Shown here in pieces: positions 16,286-25,110 of a stretch of 35,025 nt of DNA (within the stretch, counting starts at the first letter, position 1; every line of letters starts with the position of its first letter). A program made the translations under genes and the position numbers. The stretch lies in contig NZ_PGGC01000039.1 of NCBI RefSeq assembly GCF_002795305.1, positions 1-35,025 on the forward strand, written 5' to 3'. The stretch comes from Aeromonas cavernicola. Lineage in GTDB: Bacteria > Pseudomonadota > Gammaproteobacteria > Enterobacterales > Aeromonadaceae. Below the pieces are notes generated by a model. It saw only the letters and a program-made list of their open reading frames with translations. It was not told where the DNA came from and searched no databases.

Positions 16286-16573
16286 ACCTAAGATTCTCTG
16301 CACGATGCTGGGTTTAGGAACCATTTTTTGTGCAGAAAAATGTAAAGCGAAGTAACAAATAATTGACATTTTTTGTGGGAAAACTACAAGAAAATGTCGG
16401 TAAGCCCCTGACATACTTTTTATCTTGTGGTTTATTTATCTGCCAAGAGGAATGGCATAGGGCTCTCTAAGACCCGTTGCGGTGGCGTGTTAGTGCTTCG
16501 AGGGGACGGTTTAAGGTAACCATGACCAAGAATTGATTGTTATGTGAAGAACAAATTGCCCATGGTGTGCTCG

Positions 16574-17050
16574 TCAGAAATTAAAGCCAACTCCCAGACT
16601 CAGTGCTTGACCGGCGGTAACGGGGGCAACGCCATAATTGGCGGTGACAGAGAGACGCGGGGTTAATAGCATGCTCGAATGCAGTTCAAGTAATGTACTA
16701 GCCCGATTTAGTTCTAGATGTTTGATCTGACTACTTATATTGATCACAGGTGAGAGCTGGTAGCGCAAACCCGAGCTTAAATTGAAACCAGACTCACGGT
16801 TCTGACTCGCGACAGCAGGGCCAGCCTCCATGAACAGCGTTAGATTGTCGATCACAGGGTAGCGATATCCACTGTTCACCAGCCATAGATCAAAACTGTC
16901 GTTATGATGGGGCGCGCTATTGAGTAGTACGCCGGAATAACTTTTTATATAGAGTGCAGGATTGCTCTCTTGCCGAAACTGATCCCAACCTGCGGCTAGT
17001 GCTGTCATGCTGGTACAAGATATCAGTAGCGTGATGAGTGATCTGAGCAT
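16574..17050 (-). CDS. Small outer-membrane beta-barrel candidate
   Basis: A 158-aa exported protein I cannot name. A signal peptide ending 'TALAA' (about residues 1-20) is followed by alternating, Ser/Asn/aromatic-rich segments typical of short beta-barrels: 'FDLWLVNSGYRYPV', 'LTLFMEAGPAVAS', 'GFNLSSGLRYQLSP', 'LSVTANYGVAPV'. It ends 'SLGVGFNF' with a terminal Phe, the usual outer-membrane insertion signal. The start has an excellent ribosome site (AAGGAGGGG just before the ATG). It is a single gene, divergent from the META-domain lipoprotein. The function is unknown. Confidence 0.75.
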   Translation of the reverse strand: MLRSLITLLISCTSMTALAAGWDQFRQESNPALYIKSYSGVLLNSAPHHNDSFDLWLVNSGYRYPVIDNLTLFMEAGPAVASQNRESGFNLSSGLRYQLSPVINISSQIKHLELNRASTLLELHSSMLLTPRLSVTANYGVAPVTAGQALSLGVGFNF

Positions 17051-17208
17051 GGTTCCCCTCCTTGCGATCAGAGCAAGATAAAAGCATGGCAGATGCCAGC
17101 TGTTGCTGTTAGTGAAGGGATAGGCAATTCAATAAATTTCTTTAGTACGATCCTCTGGCATGATAAATAAGCGGTCCAGTTGATAGCGTCAATCATTAAG
17201 GTGAATTT

Positions 17209-17601
17209 ATGAACAATAAGCTAATTTTGCTTGCGGTTATGGTTTTAGCGGGCTGCTCTGTTATGGGGTCTACCATGGCGCAGTTACAAGCATCTCATTG
17301 GCAGTTGCAAGGAGCTAATAGCGACACGTTCACGTTACAGGTGACAGATGGCAAGGTTGCAGGTAAGGGCGGCTGTAATCGCTACTTTGGTAAATTGAGC
17401 CAACAGGGTGAAGGCCTTTTAAAAGTGAGTTCGATAGGGGTCACCCGTATGATGTGCATGGGCGCATTAGCAGCTGAAGAGTCGGCATACCTGCAAAAAT
17501 TGGAGCAAGTGAGTGCGTTTAAGGTCAGCGGTCAGCAGTTGGTGTTAAGTGATGCGAATAATGTGGCATTACTGACTTTTAACGCGGTAGCAGGTAAATA
17601 A
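17209..17601 (+). CDS. META-domain (HslJ-like) lipoprotein
   Basis: A 130-aa lipoprotein: signal peptide with lipobox 'LAGC' (Cys16), then a META domain. Typical features are 'WQLQGANSDTFTLQVTDGKVAGKGGCNRYFGKL' (about 32-64, given the GGCNRY core), 'SSIGVTRMMCM' and 'LQKLEQVSAFKVSGQQLVLSD' near the end. Related HslJ is a heat-induced outer-membrane protein linked to novobiocin resistance in E. coli; that role is not assured here. AAGGTG precedes the ATG by 5 bases. It stands alone and is closed by a long hairpin shared with glnS. Confidence 0.85.
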   Translation: MNNKLILLAVMVLAGCSVMGSTMAQLQASHWQLQGANSDTFTLQVTDGKVAGKGGCNRYFGKLSQQGEGLLKVSSIGVTRMMCMGALAAEESAYLQKLEQVSAFKVSGQQLVLSDANNVALLTFNAVAGK

Positions 17602-17709
17602 CCTGACTGTTCATCCTCTGATGCCCTCTATCTTGTGCTAGTAAGGTACTGATCTCCTTTAAACCGAGTCTTAGTAATGGAATGAGCGTCTGTCTGGGTT
17701 GCCTGCATA

Positions 17710-17744
17710 AACAGTAAGGGAGGCCTAGAGCCTCCCTTACTGTT
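17710..17744. terminator. Long hairpin between convergent genes
   Basis: A perfect 15-bp stem AACAGTAAGGGAGGC (17710-17724) / GCCTCCCTTACTGTT (17730-17744), 5-base loop, between the META-domain gene and glnS. T-runs are poor on both sides, so it is a likely but not textbook bidirectional terminator. The gene-free 17602-17794 holds nothing else I can see. Confidence 0.65.
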
Positions 17745-17794
17745 ACCTCGACTAGCCATTGGCTGGCATCACTCGGTATCTATTCCGATCGGTT

Positions 17795-19447
17795 TTACTT
17801 ATCCCATACATCGCGCAGGGCAACGGTGCGGTTGAACACCAGCAGCTCTGGGCTGGAGAGCTTGTTATCGGCGCAAAAATACCCTTCACGCTCGAACTGG
17901 TACGCCTGCTCTGGCTTGGCGCTGTTGAGGGAGGCTTCGACACGGGCCCCCTCGATGATCACCAGTGAATCCGGATTCAGCGCGGCTTCGAAGTCATCCT
18001 CGGCACCTGGGTTCGGTACCTTGAATAGACGGTCGTAGAGACGCACTTGGGCCGGCAGGGAGTGAGTGGCGCTGACCCAGTGGATCACCCCTTTCACCTT
18101 GCGGCCATCGGCTGGGTCCTTGCCTAGCGTGTCGGGATCATAAGAGCAGTAGATGCAGGTGACCTTGCCATCGGCATCTTTCTCGATACGCTCAGCCTTG
18201 ATCACATAGGCATTGCGCAGACGCACTTCCTTGCCCAGCACCAGACGCTTGAACTGTTTGTTTGCTTCTTCTTTGAAGTCTGCTTCGTCGATGAAGATCT
18301 CGCGGGTGAAGGGAAGCGTACGGGTACCCATCTCGGCATTGCTCGGGTGGGCCGGGGCAGTCAGCACTTCGTCGGCAGCCAGGTTCTCGATGATCACCTT
18401 AACCGGATGCAGCACGGCCATGGCACGTGGGGCATTTTCGTTGAGATCGTCGCGGATGCAGGCTTCCAGCATGCTCATCTCGACGATGTTGTCTTGTTTG
18501 GTGACGCCGATGCGCTTGCAGAACTCGCGGATGGAGGCCGGAGTGTAGCCACGCCGACGCAGACCGGAGACTGTCAGCATGCGCGGGTCATCCCACCCAT
18601 CAACGTGCTGCTCGGTCACCAGCAGGTTCAGCTTGCGCTTAGACATGACGGTGTATTCGAGGTTCAGACGAGAGAACTCGTACTGACGGGGGTGGCAGTC
18701 GATGGTGATGTTGTCCAGCACCCAGTCGTACAGACGGCGGTTATCTTGGAACTCAAGGGTACAGATGGAGTGGGTGATCCCTTCCAGCGCGTCTGAGATG
18801 CAGTGGGTGAAGTCATACATCGGGTAGATGCACCACTTGTCCCCAGTCTGGTGGTGGTGGGCAAACTTGATGCGGTAGATCACCGGATCACGCATCACCA
18901 TGAAGGGAGAAGCCATGTCGATCTTCGCGCGCAGGCAGAGTGTGCCTTCGGCAAACTCGCCGTTCTTCATCTTCTCGAACAGGGCCAAGTTCTCTTCTAC
19001 GCTGCGCTCGCGAAACGGGCTGTTCTTGCCAGCTTCAGTCAGGGTGCCACGGTACTCGCGCATCTGCTCCGGGGTCAGCTCGTCGACATAGGCCAGCCCT
19101 TTTTCAATCAGCTCGATGGCGTAGCCATGCAGCTTGTCGAAATAGTCGGAGGAGTAACAGATCTCGCCGCTCCACTGGAAGCCGAGCCACTGCACGTCCT
19201 GCTTGATGGACTCTACATACTCGATATCTTCCTTGGCCGGGTTGGTGTCATCGAAACGCAGGTTGCACTGGCCCTGATAGTCGCGGGCGATGCCGAAGTT
19301 CAGGCAGATGGATTTGGCGTGGCCGATATGGAGATAACCGTTCGGCTCGGGCGGAAAACGGGTATGCACGCTGCTGTGCTTACCGCTGGCCAGATCTTCA
19401 TCAATGATCTGACGAATAAAGTTAGTTGGGCTGTTCGCCTGACTCAT
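17795..19447 (-). CDS. glnS: Glutaminyl-tRNA synthetase
   Basis: A class I aminoacyl-tRNA synthetase charging tRNA-Gln in the cytoplasm. HIGH motif at residues 40-43 ('YLHIGHAKS'), KMSKS-like 'VMSK' at 267-270, and the tRNA/acceptor-binding '[18 protein letters not shown]' (64-81). The N-terminal 'FPPEPNG' and the C-terminal anticodon-binding beta-barrels ('GVIHWVSA' region) are as in E. coli GlnS. Length 550 aa is near E. coli (554). GAGGTG precedes the ATG. It is a single gene on the minus strand. Confidence 0.97.
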   Translation of the reverse strand: MSQANSPTNFIRQIIDEDLASGKHSSVHTRFPPEPNGYLHIGHAKSICLNFGIARDYQGQCNLRFDDTNPAKEDIEYVESIKQDVQWLGFQWSGEICYSSDYFDKLHGYAIELIEKGLAYVDELTPEQMREYRGTLTEAGKNSPFRERSVEENLALFEKMKNGEFAEGTLCLRAKIDMASPFMVMRDPVIYRIKFAHHHQTGDKWCIYPMYDFTHCISDALEGITHSICTLEFQDNRRLYDWVLDNITIDCHPRQYEFSRLNLEYTVMSKRKLNLLVTEQHVDGWDDPRMLTVSGLRRRGYTPASIREFCKRIGVTKQDNIVEMSMLEACIRDDLNENAPRAMAVLHPVKVIIENLAADEVLTAPAHPSNAEMGTRTLPFTREIFIDEADFKEEANKQFKRLVLGKEVRLRNAYVIKAERIEKDADGKVTCIYCSYDPDTLGKDPADGRKVKGVIHWVSATHSLPAQVRLYDRLFKVPNPGAEDDFEAALNPDSLVIIEGARVEASLNSAKPEQAYQFEREGYFCADNKLSSPELLVFNRTVALRDVWDK

Positions 19448-19623
19448 GGCTCACCTCAAAAAAGCGTCACTGGCGGAAGTTGTGCCGATTAGCACGCTTA
19501 CCATCTCCCGCACTCAAGCCGACCATGATCTCTTATTACGACGCTTGCCTCAACCTGAATTTACCCGTTAGAGGGGGGTTAGTTCAAAACGAGGCAGGCA
19601 TCGCTGTGCTTAGCCCATTTGTA

Positions 19624-19651
19624 TAAAAAAAGACCCCGCACAAGGCGGGGT
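19624..19651 (-). terminator. Terminator downstream of chitobiase
   Basis: Minus-strand stem of ACCCCGC / GCGGGGT (19651-19645 with 19639-19633) followed by a run of seven or more T (plus-strand A-run 19624-19631). It lies about 145 bases past the chitobiase stop, leaving a long 3' UTR. Confidence 0.85.
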
Positions 19652-19710
19652 TGAAGGTGATGAAAAAAGCACAAACAGACAATACACACACAACAAAGGT
19701 TCACACGTAC

Positions 19711-19781
19711 AGTCAACCTTTCCCAAATCTGATGATAAATCAGCCTTGGGAAAGGCGGGTCTTGCGACCCACCTCATGTTA
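19711..19781 (-). other. Structured 3' UTR of chitobiase
   Basis: Nested pairing is visible in the gene-free 19448-19795: AGTCAACC (19711-19718) with GGTTGACT (19774-19781); CCTTTCCCAA (19717-19726) with TTGGGAAAGG (19746-19755); CTGAT (19729-19733) with ATCAG (19739-19743); and GGGTC / GACCC (19757-19770). The first two pairings share two bases at 19717-19718. The terminator follows at 19651-19624. The rest of the gap (19448-19620) is the glnS upstream region. Confidence 0.5.
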
Positions 19782-19795
19782 ACGGTTGACTGCTA

Positions 19796-22459
19796 TCAGT
19801 TCAGCTCGGTGACGCGGCTGGTGCGCTTGCCATCGAAGCTGGTGGTACGCAGGTAAACTTTACCAGCGACGGCCGGCTTGGCAGTGGCGTCGTAAGCAGT
19901 CCAGTTGCTGCCATCCATGCTGTATTGGATGGGCAAACCTGGCAGATCGACGTTCGCTTCCAGCACGCCATTCACCACCTTGGCACCCGGTACAGAGAGG
20001 CGGTATTCAACACCGGCCTGATCCAGCTTCGGCAGCACGCGTTGACCCAGCAAATTGGCAAATTGGTTCCACTCTTTGTTGAGGGTAGCCTTGTTGACAT
20101 GCTTGGTCTCGCCAGAGAACTCGCGGCCTTTCACGTAATCGAGCTCGAAGCCACCTTTGTGCCAGGCACGCTCAGCCACCGAGAAGACGCGCGGATAAAC
20201 CATGTACTCAAATTGAGCGTCGGTACGGACAGTTTCACTCCACTGCTGACCAGAGATCCCTTTGAACTTGACTGGGTCTTGGTCACCTTTGGCCACAAAC
20301 GCATTGCCGTCGCGGTCAACTGAGGTCTCAGCGTTTTGCGGCAAGTTCTCTGGGGCGAAGGCAAACACCTTGCGGGTGTCGTTGAAGCGAGTCGCCCAGT
20401 AATAACCACGCTCAGCGGGGTGGACCTCATTCGGGAAATCGAAATAGAGGTAATCTGGGTTGGACAGGACCACTTCGTAACCTTTATGGGCCCACTTCAT
20501 CGCTTCGTTGAAGCCACCCCAGTAGAGGGTTTCCCAGAAGTTGACGCGGGTGTTATCGGTAGCGAAGTCTTTGGCGCTGTTGGCGTATTTCAGACCATCT
20601 TCCCATGCTTGCAGAGTGGAGAAACCGTGGCCTTTGACCATTTCGCTCACTTCTTTAGCGAAGTAAACCGGCAGCTCGCCCACTTCTTTGATCTTGCCAT
20701 CGTCGATCATCTTTTGGCACAGCGGCGACTTACCAAACGGCTTGTCCTGCTTGCTGGCGTCTACATTGCCTTTCCAGCCGACCAGATCTTCCTTCTTGGC
20801 AACCGCGGGGTCCTGATAACCGCCACCTTGCATGATGTTCTTCGCCTCATCACCACCGTAGTGCCATGCGGTCAGCGGCTGGCCTGCGGCTTGGTGCATC
20901 TGAGCCACTTCATCCATCACCTTGGCGACAAATGTTGCTGCGCCAGGTTGGCAAGGGTTGATGAACGACATCTTGTCGTAGAACTGGACTGAAGTGACGT
21001 TGGAGGTATCAGCCGGGTCAGTCAGACGGAACTGGTTGGCTTCTGCCTCTTTACCTTCCGCCATCAGGCGCTGGTAGCGTGCTTCCATGGAGACCACGGC
21101 CGCGCGAGCGTGAGCTGGCATGTTGATTTCAGGCACAACGGTGACGCCGCGCGCCTTGGCATAGCGCACCAGATCCACGTAGTCAGACTTGCTGTAGAAA
21201 CCAGAACCTTGGTTGTCGTTGGTTGGGCCAGAGCCCAGCTGCGGCATCAGGCACTTGGTTTCTGCCTCATCGTGGCAACGCTGACTGCCTACCTCGGTCA
21301 GCTCCGGTAAGCCTGGGATCTCTAAACGCCAGCCTTCATCGTTGGTCAGGCCCAAATGCAGCACGTTCAGCTTGGTAGCTGACATCTGGTCAACCAGCTT
21401 TTTCATGGTATCGAGGCTGCGGAAGTGGCGGGCCACATCTGCTTGCATACCACGGTAGCTAAAGCGTGGGGCATCTTCGACTTGCATCGGGGAGACCAGC
21501 TTGTCATCGACCCCCAGCAAGGAGAGCAGTGACTGGGCACCCCAGAAGGCGCCATCAATGTCATGACCCTGGATCACTGTGCCTTTCTGACCAATGGTCA
21601 GGTCATAGCCTTCCGCTTGCTTGAGTTTGCTGCCGAGCTTGATGGTCACTGGATAGCCGGTGTCGGAGAGGGTAACCCCCAGCTTGGCCAGTTGTGCCTT
21701 CAGCGCTTCAGCACGGTCGGTTGGCAAGTCCAGCGCGTTCAGCTTAATGGTCGAGAAATCGATTTGTGGGCCAGCGTTGACCACCTGCTTCATTGGGGTC
21801 GGCAGGATCTGGTTGTCAATCTTGCCGGCGGGCAGCAGGGTGCTGGTCTGGTTGGCAGCAAAACGAGTTTCGCTGTTCATCAGGATGTTGTTGTCATCCT
21901 TGGTGCGCTTCCAACCATCGGCCGGCATTGGCTGTTGGTAGGTGCTGGCATCATCGATATTGCTCATGCTGGCCAGCACTTTTGGCTCAGCCCCTTCGCT
22001 GGCAACGTACCAGTTCGGCATGATGTCTGATTCAAACAGTACCCAGTACTCGACCACCAGTGGCACTTCGACCGTGGCGTCCTTGGCAAAGCCTTGGAAC
22101 TTCTCGGTTGGCGTCAAACGATAAAGATCGCCGGTCAGGTGAGTGATGGTGAATTGGTCGTTATCGACCCGTTGGATACGACGAATGGAAGAGACGTAGA
22201 GGCTCCAGTCTTTGGAGGTCACATCAGCACCGGTGTTAGTCAGGTGCAGCTTGGCAACGCCACAGCTGGCCCACTCTGAGCCCAGCGCTTGGCAATCGAG
22301 GCCTGCACCAGCACCGTCATTGGTGACTACTTGGTACTTCACCACCAGATTGTTGGCAATAGCATCCACGACTGCTTGTTTGGCTGGGTCAGCCGCCAAG
22401 GCTGGGCCAGCAAAAACGGTAGACATGGCAATGGCTAACAGAGAATGTTTCAAGTTCAT
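19796..22459 (-). CDS. Chitobiase / beta-N-acetylhexosaminidase (GH20)
   Basis: An exported GH20 enzyme that splits chitobiose and short chitin oligomers into GlcNAc. From ATG 22457-22459 it is 887 aa with a signal peptide ending 'PALA'. It has an N-terminal carbohydrate-binding/CHB domain (about 30-190), a GH20b domain ('DLTIGQKGTVIQGHD'), the catalytic barrel (about 330-760) starting 'RFSYRGMQADVARHF', with the Asp-Glu pair D537-E538 in 'WHYGGDEAKN', and an Ig-like C-terminal domain. The size and order match Serratia/Vibrio chitobiase. An upstream in-frame ATG at 22474 lacks a ribosome site. The gene follows nagE by about 110 bases on the same strand, fitting a shared GlcNAc operon. Confidence 0.94.
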   Translation of the reverse strand: MNLKHSLLAIAMSTVFAGPALAADPAKQAVVDAIANNLVVKYQVVTNDGAGAGLDCQALGSEWASCGVAKLHLTNTGADVTSKDWSLYVSSIRRIQRVDNDQFTITHLTGDLYRLTPTEKFQGFAKDATVEVPLVVEYWVLFESDIMPNWYVASEGAEPKVLASMSNIDDASTYQQPMPADGWKRTKDDNNILMNSETRFAANQTSTLLPAGKIDNQILPTPMKQVVNAGPQIDFSTIKLNALDLPTDRAEALKAQLAKLGVTLSDTGYPVTIKLGSKLKQAEGYDLTIGQKGTVIQGHDIDGAFWGAQSLLSLLGVDDKLVSPMQVEDAPRFSYRGMQADVARHFRSLDTMKKLVDQMSATKLNVLHLGLTNDEGWRLEIPGLPELTEVGSQRCHDEAETKCLMPQLGSGPTNDNQGSGFYSKSDYVDLVRYAKARGVTVVPEINMPAHARAAVVSMEARYQRLMAEGKEAEANQFRLTDPADTSNVTSVQFYDKMSFINPCQPGAATFVAKVMDEVAQMHQAAGQPLTAWHYGGDEAKNIMQGGGYQDPAVAKKEDLVGWKGNVDASKQDKPFGKSPLCQKMIDDGKIKEVGELPVYFAKEVSEMVKGHGFSTLQAWEDGLKYANSAKDFATDNTRVNFWETLYWGGFNEAMKWAHKGYEVVLSNPDYLYFDFPNEVHPAERGYYWATRFNDTRKVFAFAPENLPQNAETSVDRDGNAFVAKGDQDPVKFKGISGQQWSETVRTDAQFEYMVYPRVFSVAERAWHKGGFELDYVKGREFSGETKHVNKATLNKEWNQFANLLGQRVLPKLDQAGVEYRLSVPGAKVVNGVLEANVDLPGLPIQYSMDGSNWTAYDATAKPAVAGKVYLRTTSFDGKRTSRVTELN

Positions 22460-22510
22460 AACTGCTGCTCTCATTTGAAGTAAAGGTTGGAATATCTTGG
22501 CTTTTTATAT

Positions 22511-22529
22511 GGGCCCTGAGGCAGGGCCC
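22511..22529 (-). other. Intercistronic hairpin between nagE and chitobiase
   Basis: An 8-bp GC-rich stem GGGCCCTG / CAGGGCCC with a 3-base loop. On the minus strand no T-run follows (ATATAAAAAG instead), so it looks more like an mRNA-stabilising or partial-attenuation hairpin than a full terminator. Confidence 0.5.
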
Positions 22530-22570
22530 TTGGTTATGTCAACAATGGACTTAGACGTAGAAGCGGTCGA

Positions 22571-24025
22571 TTAACGCAGGGTTTTCATCTCACCGGCGAT
22601 GATTTCGGCCAATGGCCCCAAAATCACCTGCAGGTTTTGCTCGCCGAGCTTGACTACACCGGCTGCGCCGAGTGCTTTGAGTTTACGCTCGTCAACGACG
22701 CTGCGATCTTTGAGGGTTAAGCGCAAACGGGTGATGCAGGCATCGATGGTGACCAAGTTATCCTGACCACCCAGCACTTCAAGGTACTGTTTAGCCAGTT
22801 CAGTGCGGTCAGTGGTTTGCGCCTTGACTGGCACCACTTCATCATCTTCACGACCTGGGGTTTTCAGGTTCAACTGAGCAATGACGGCGCGGAATACCAC
22901 GTAGTAGAGACCGAAGAACACCAAGCCTTGAGCAATCAACATGTACCAGTTGATCGCCAGCGGGTTACGGCTGGAAAGCACCATGTCGACCAAGCCAGCA
23001 CTGAAACCGAAACCTGCAATCCAGTGCATGGAAGAGGCGATAAATACCGAGATACCGGTCAGTACGGCGTGGATGCCATACAGCACGGGTGCCACGAACA
23101 TGAAAGAGAATTCAAGTGGCTCTGTTACCCCAGTAAAGAAGGAGGCAAAGGCAGCGGCGATCATGATAGAAGCCACTTTCTCTTTGTGCTCTTTCTTGGC
23201 AGCGTGGTAGATAGCCAGTGCCGCACCCGGCAGACCAAACATCATGATGGGGAAAAAGCCCGCTTGGTACATACCGGTTACGCCCACAACGGCTTTGCCA
23301 GCGTCAATAGAGGCTTGACCACCCAAGAAGTTAGGGATGTCGTTGATGCCCGCTACGTCAAACCAGAATACGGAGTTGAGCGCATGGTGCAGACCTACTG
23401 GGATCAGCAGACGGTTAAAGAAGGCGTAGATACCGGCGCCGGTAGAACCCATATTGACGATGGATTCACCAAAGCTAACCAAGCCACCGTAAATCACCGG
23501 CCATACCGCCATCAGCACGAAGGAGACGATGATCATCACAACTGAGGTGATGATGGGCACGAGGCGACGACCAGAGAAGAACGCCAGTGCTTTGTGCAGC
23601 TCAACGCTGCTAAAGCGGTTATACAGCTCAGCTGCAATGACACCGGTTAAGATACCGATAAATTGGTTGCTGATTTTAGCGAAGGCAGCAGGCACTGTTT
23701 CCAGTGGGATGCCTTTGATTTGGGCCACGGCACCTGGGCTTAGCAGGGTGGTGACCACCAAGAAACCGACCAGACCGGCCAGCGCGGCAGAGCCATCTTT
23801 ATCTTTGGACATACCGTAGGCAACACCCACCGCAAACAGGATGGGCATGCTATCGATGATGGCGGCACCGGCCTTGATCAGGAAAGCTGCCAGCGGGCTA
23901 CCACCGCCCCAGCCATTGGGATCAATCCAGTAGCCAATCCCCATTAGGATTGCGGCGGCAGGCAATACCGCTACCGGCACCATCAGGGCACGGCCGATTT
24001 TTTGCAAATAACCGAGAATGTTCAC
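22571..24025 (-). CDS. nagE: PTS N-acetylglucosamine transporter, EIICB (NagE without IIA)
   Basis: The inner-membrane PTS permease that imports GlcNAc as GlcNAc-6-phosphate. The IIC domain (about 1-380) has many membrane helices and 'TGVTEPLEF' (298-306); the IIB domain (about 405-484) has the phospho-Cys430 in 'TIDACITRLRL'. The protein ends after IIB at 484 aa; E. coli NagE (648 aa) carries a C-terminal IIA, which is absent here, so phosphate must come from a separate IIA such as Crr. The start is GTG (24025-24023) with AAGGAG eight bases upstream. It is divergent from nagBAC and precedes chitobiase. Confidence 0.94.
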   Translation of the reverse strand: MNILGYLQKIGRALMVPVAVLPAAAILMGIGYWIDPNGWGGGSPLAAFLIKAGAAIIDSMPILFAVGVAYGMSKDKDGSAALAGLVGFLVVTTLLSPGAVAQIKGIPLETVPAAFAKISNQFIGILTGVIAAELYNRFSSVELHKALAFFSGRRLVPIITSVVMIIVSFVLMAVWPVIYGGLVSFGESIVNMGSTGAGIYAFFNRLLIPVGLHHALNSVFWFDVAGINDIPNFLGGQASIDAGKAVVGVTGMYQAGFFPIMMFGLPGAALAIYHAAKKEHKEKVASIMIAAAFASFFTGVTEPLEFSFMFVAPVLYGIHAVLTGISVFIASSMHWIAGFGFSAGLVDMVLSSRNPLAINWYMLIAQGLVFFGLYYVVFRAVIAQLNLKTPGREDDEVVPVKAQTTDRTELAKQYLEVLGGQDNLVTIDACITRLRLTLKDRSVVDERKLKALGAAGVVKLGEQNLQVILGPLAEIIAGEMKTLR

Positions 24026-24048
24026 GGTTCCTCTCCTTTAGTGAATGT

Positions 24049-24182
24049 TTTTCTAGAAAATAAGTGCTTATCACGTTTGACGTATAAGCCACGAAGGCTT
24101 GATTGGCAGTCTAGGGCTTTTATTTCGCTGCGCAAATTAATAAACCTGTAATCGTGATCTTTATCACCCAAACGAGATAAAG
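24049..24182. promoter_or_regulatory. nagE-nagB divergent control region (CRP-like and NagC-like sites)
   Basis: Within the 275-base gap: CGTGA-TCTTTA-TCACC at 24153-24168 matches CRP (4 of 5 bases in each half). TTATTT-CGCTGCGC-AAATTA at 24120-24139 is a near-palindrome like a NagC operator. CTTTATC/GATAAAG (24159-24165, 24176-24182) overlaps the CRP site. TTTTCTAGAAAA (24049-24060) is a perfect palindrome close to nagE. A CRP site centred at 24160 would suit a nagB start near 24202 with GATAAA at 24189. E. coli nagE-nagB is controlled by the same two regulators. Confidence 0.6.
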
Positions 24183-24300
24183 GGGGTCGATAAATGTGGC
24201 TTAGTGGGTAATCTTTATTTACGCTATGAAACAACTTAAGTTCCTTTAGCTCATTGTTGCCGCCATTGACTGGCCGCATCCCTAATAAGAGGTATCCATC

Positions 24301-25101
24301 ATGCGCTTGATCCCGTTGAAATCTGCCAGCCAAGTTGGTTTGTGGTCTGCCCGCTATATCGTTGATCGTATCAATGCGTTTAAGCCGACTGCCGAGCGTC
24401 CTTTCGTGTTGGGGTTACCCACGGGTGGCACCCCTCTAAATACCTATAAGCGTTTGATTGAGCTGCATAAAGCAGGTGAAGTGAGCTTTGAGCATGTGGT
24501 CACTTTCAACATGGATGAATATGTCGGATTACCGGAAGATCATCCTGAGAGCTACCACAGCTTCATGCACAATAACTTCTTTAATCACATCGATATTCGC
24601 GCTGAAAACGTCAACATGCTGAACGGTAACGCGTCGGACTTGATCGCAGAATGCAAGCGTTATGAAGACAAGATCAAATCCTACGGCAAGATCCATCTGT
24701 TTATGGGCGGGGTGGGTAACGACGGTCATATTGCATTCAATGAGCCGGCCTCATCGCTGGCCTCCCGCACTCGGATCAAAACCTTGACCGAAGATACCCG
24801 CATTGCTAACTCCCGCTTCTTTGACGGTGACATGGAGCAGGTGCCTAAGCTGGCGCTGACCGTGGGCGTTGGCACCCTGATGGATGCCGAAGAGATCATG
24901 ATCCTAGTGACCGGTCACGGCAAGGCGTTGGCGCTGCAGGCCGCAGTCGAAGGCTGCGTGAACCACATGTGGACTATCTCCACCCTGCAACTGCATCCGA
25001 AGGGAATGATGGTGTGTGACGAGCCCTCGACCATGGAGCTCAAAGTCAAGACGGTACGCTACTTCCAACAGCTGGAAGCAGACAATATCGGCCGCTTGTA
25101 A
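24301..25101 (+). CDS. nagB: Glucosamine-6-phosphate deaminase
   Basis: It converts glucosamine-6-phosphate to fructose-6-phosphate and ammonia, the last step of GlcNAc breakdown. The catalytic residues known for E. coli NagB sit at identical numbers: Asp72 ('FNMDEYVGL'), Asp141, His143 and Glu148 ('[11 protein letters not shown]'). The N-terminal '[19 protein letters not shown]' and '[10 protein letters not shown]' phosphate loop are standard. Length is 266 aa, the same as E. coli. It is the first gene of nagB-nagA-nagC. Confidence 0.97.
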   Translation: MRLIPLKSASQVGLWSARYIVDRINAFKPTAERPFVLGLPTGGTPLNTYKRLIELHKAGEVSFEHVVTFNMDEYVGLPEDHPESYHSFMHNNFFNHIDIRAENVNMLNGNASDLIAECKRYEDKIKSYGKIHLFMGGVGNDGHIAFNEPASSLASRTRIKTLTEDTRIANSRFFDGDMEQVPKLALTVGVGTLMDAEEIMILVTGHGKALALQAAVEGCVNHMWTISTLQLHPKGMMVCDEPSTMELKVKTVRYFQQLEADNIGRL

Positions 25102-25110
25102 GGAGATCCC

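Noticed and set aside
16190..16414. A 74-codon minus-strand frame in the arcA upstream region
   Set aside because: It has no family resemblance and no good ribosome site, lies in AT-rich DNA and overlaps the FNR-like box.
18803..19492. A 229-codon plus-strand frame opposite glnS
   Set aside because: It is fully antisense to glutaminyl-tRNA synthetase with no family features.
24022..24333. A 103-codon minus-strand frame across the nagE-nagB control region
   Set aside because: It covers the promoter region and the start of nagB on the opposite strand, with no family match.
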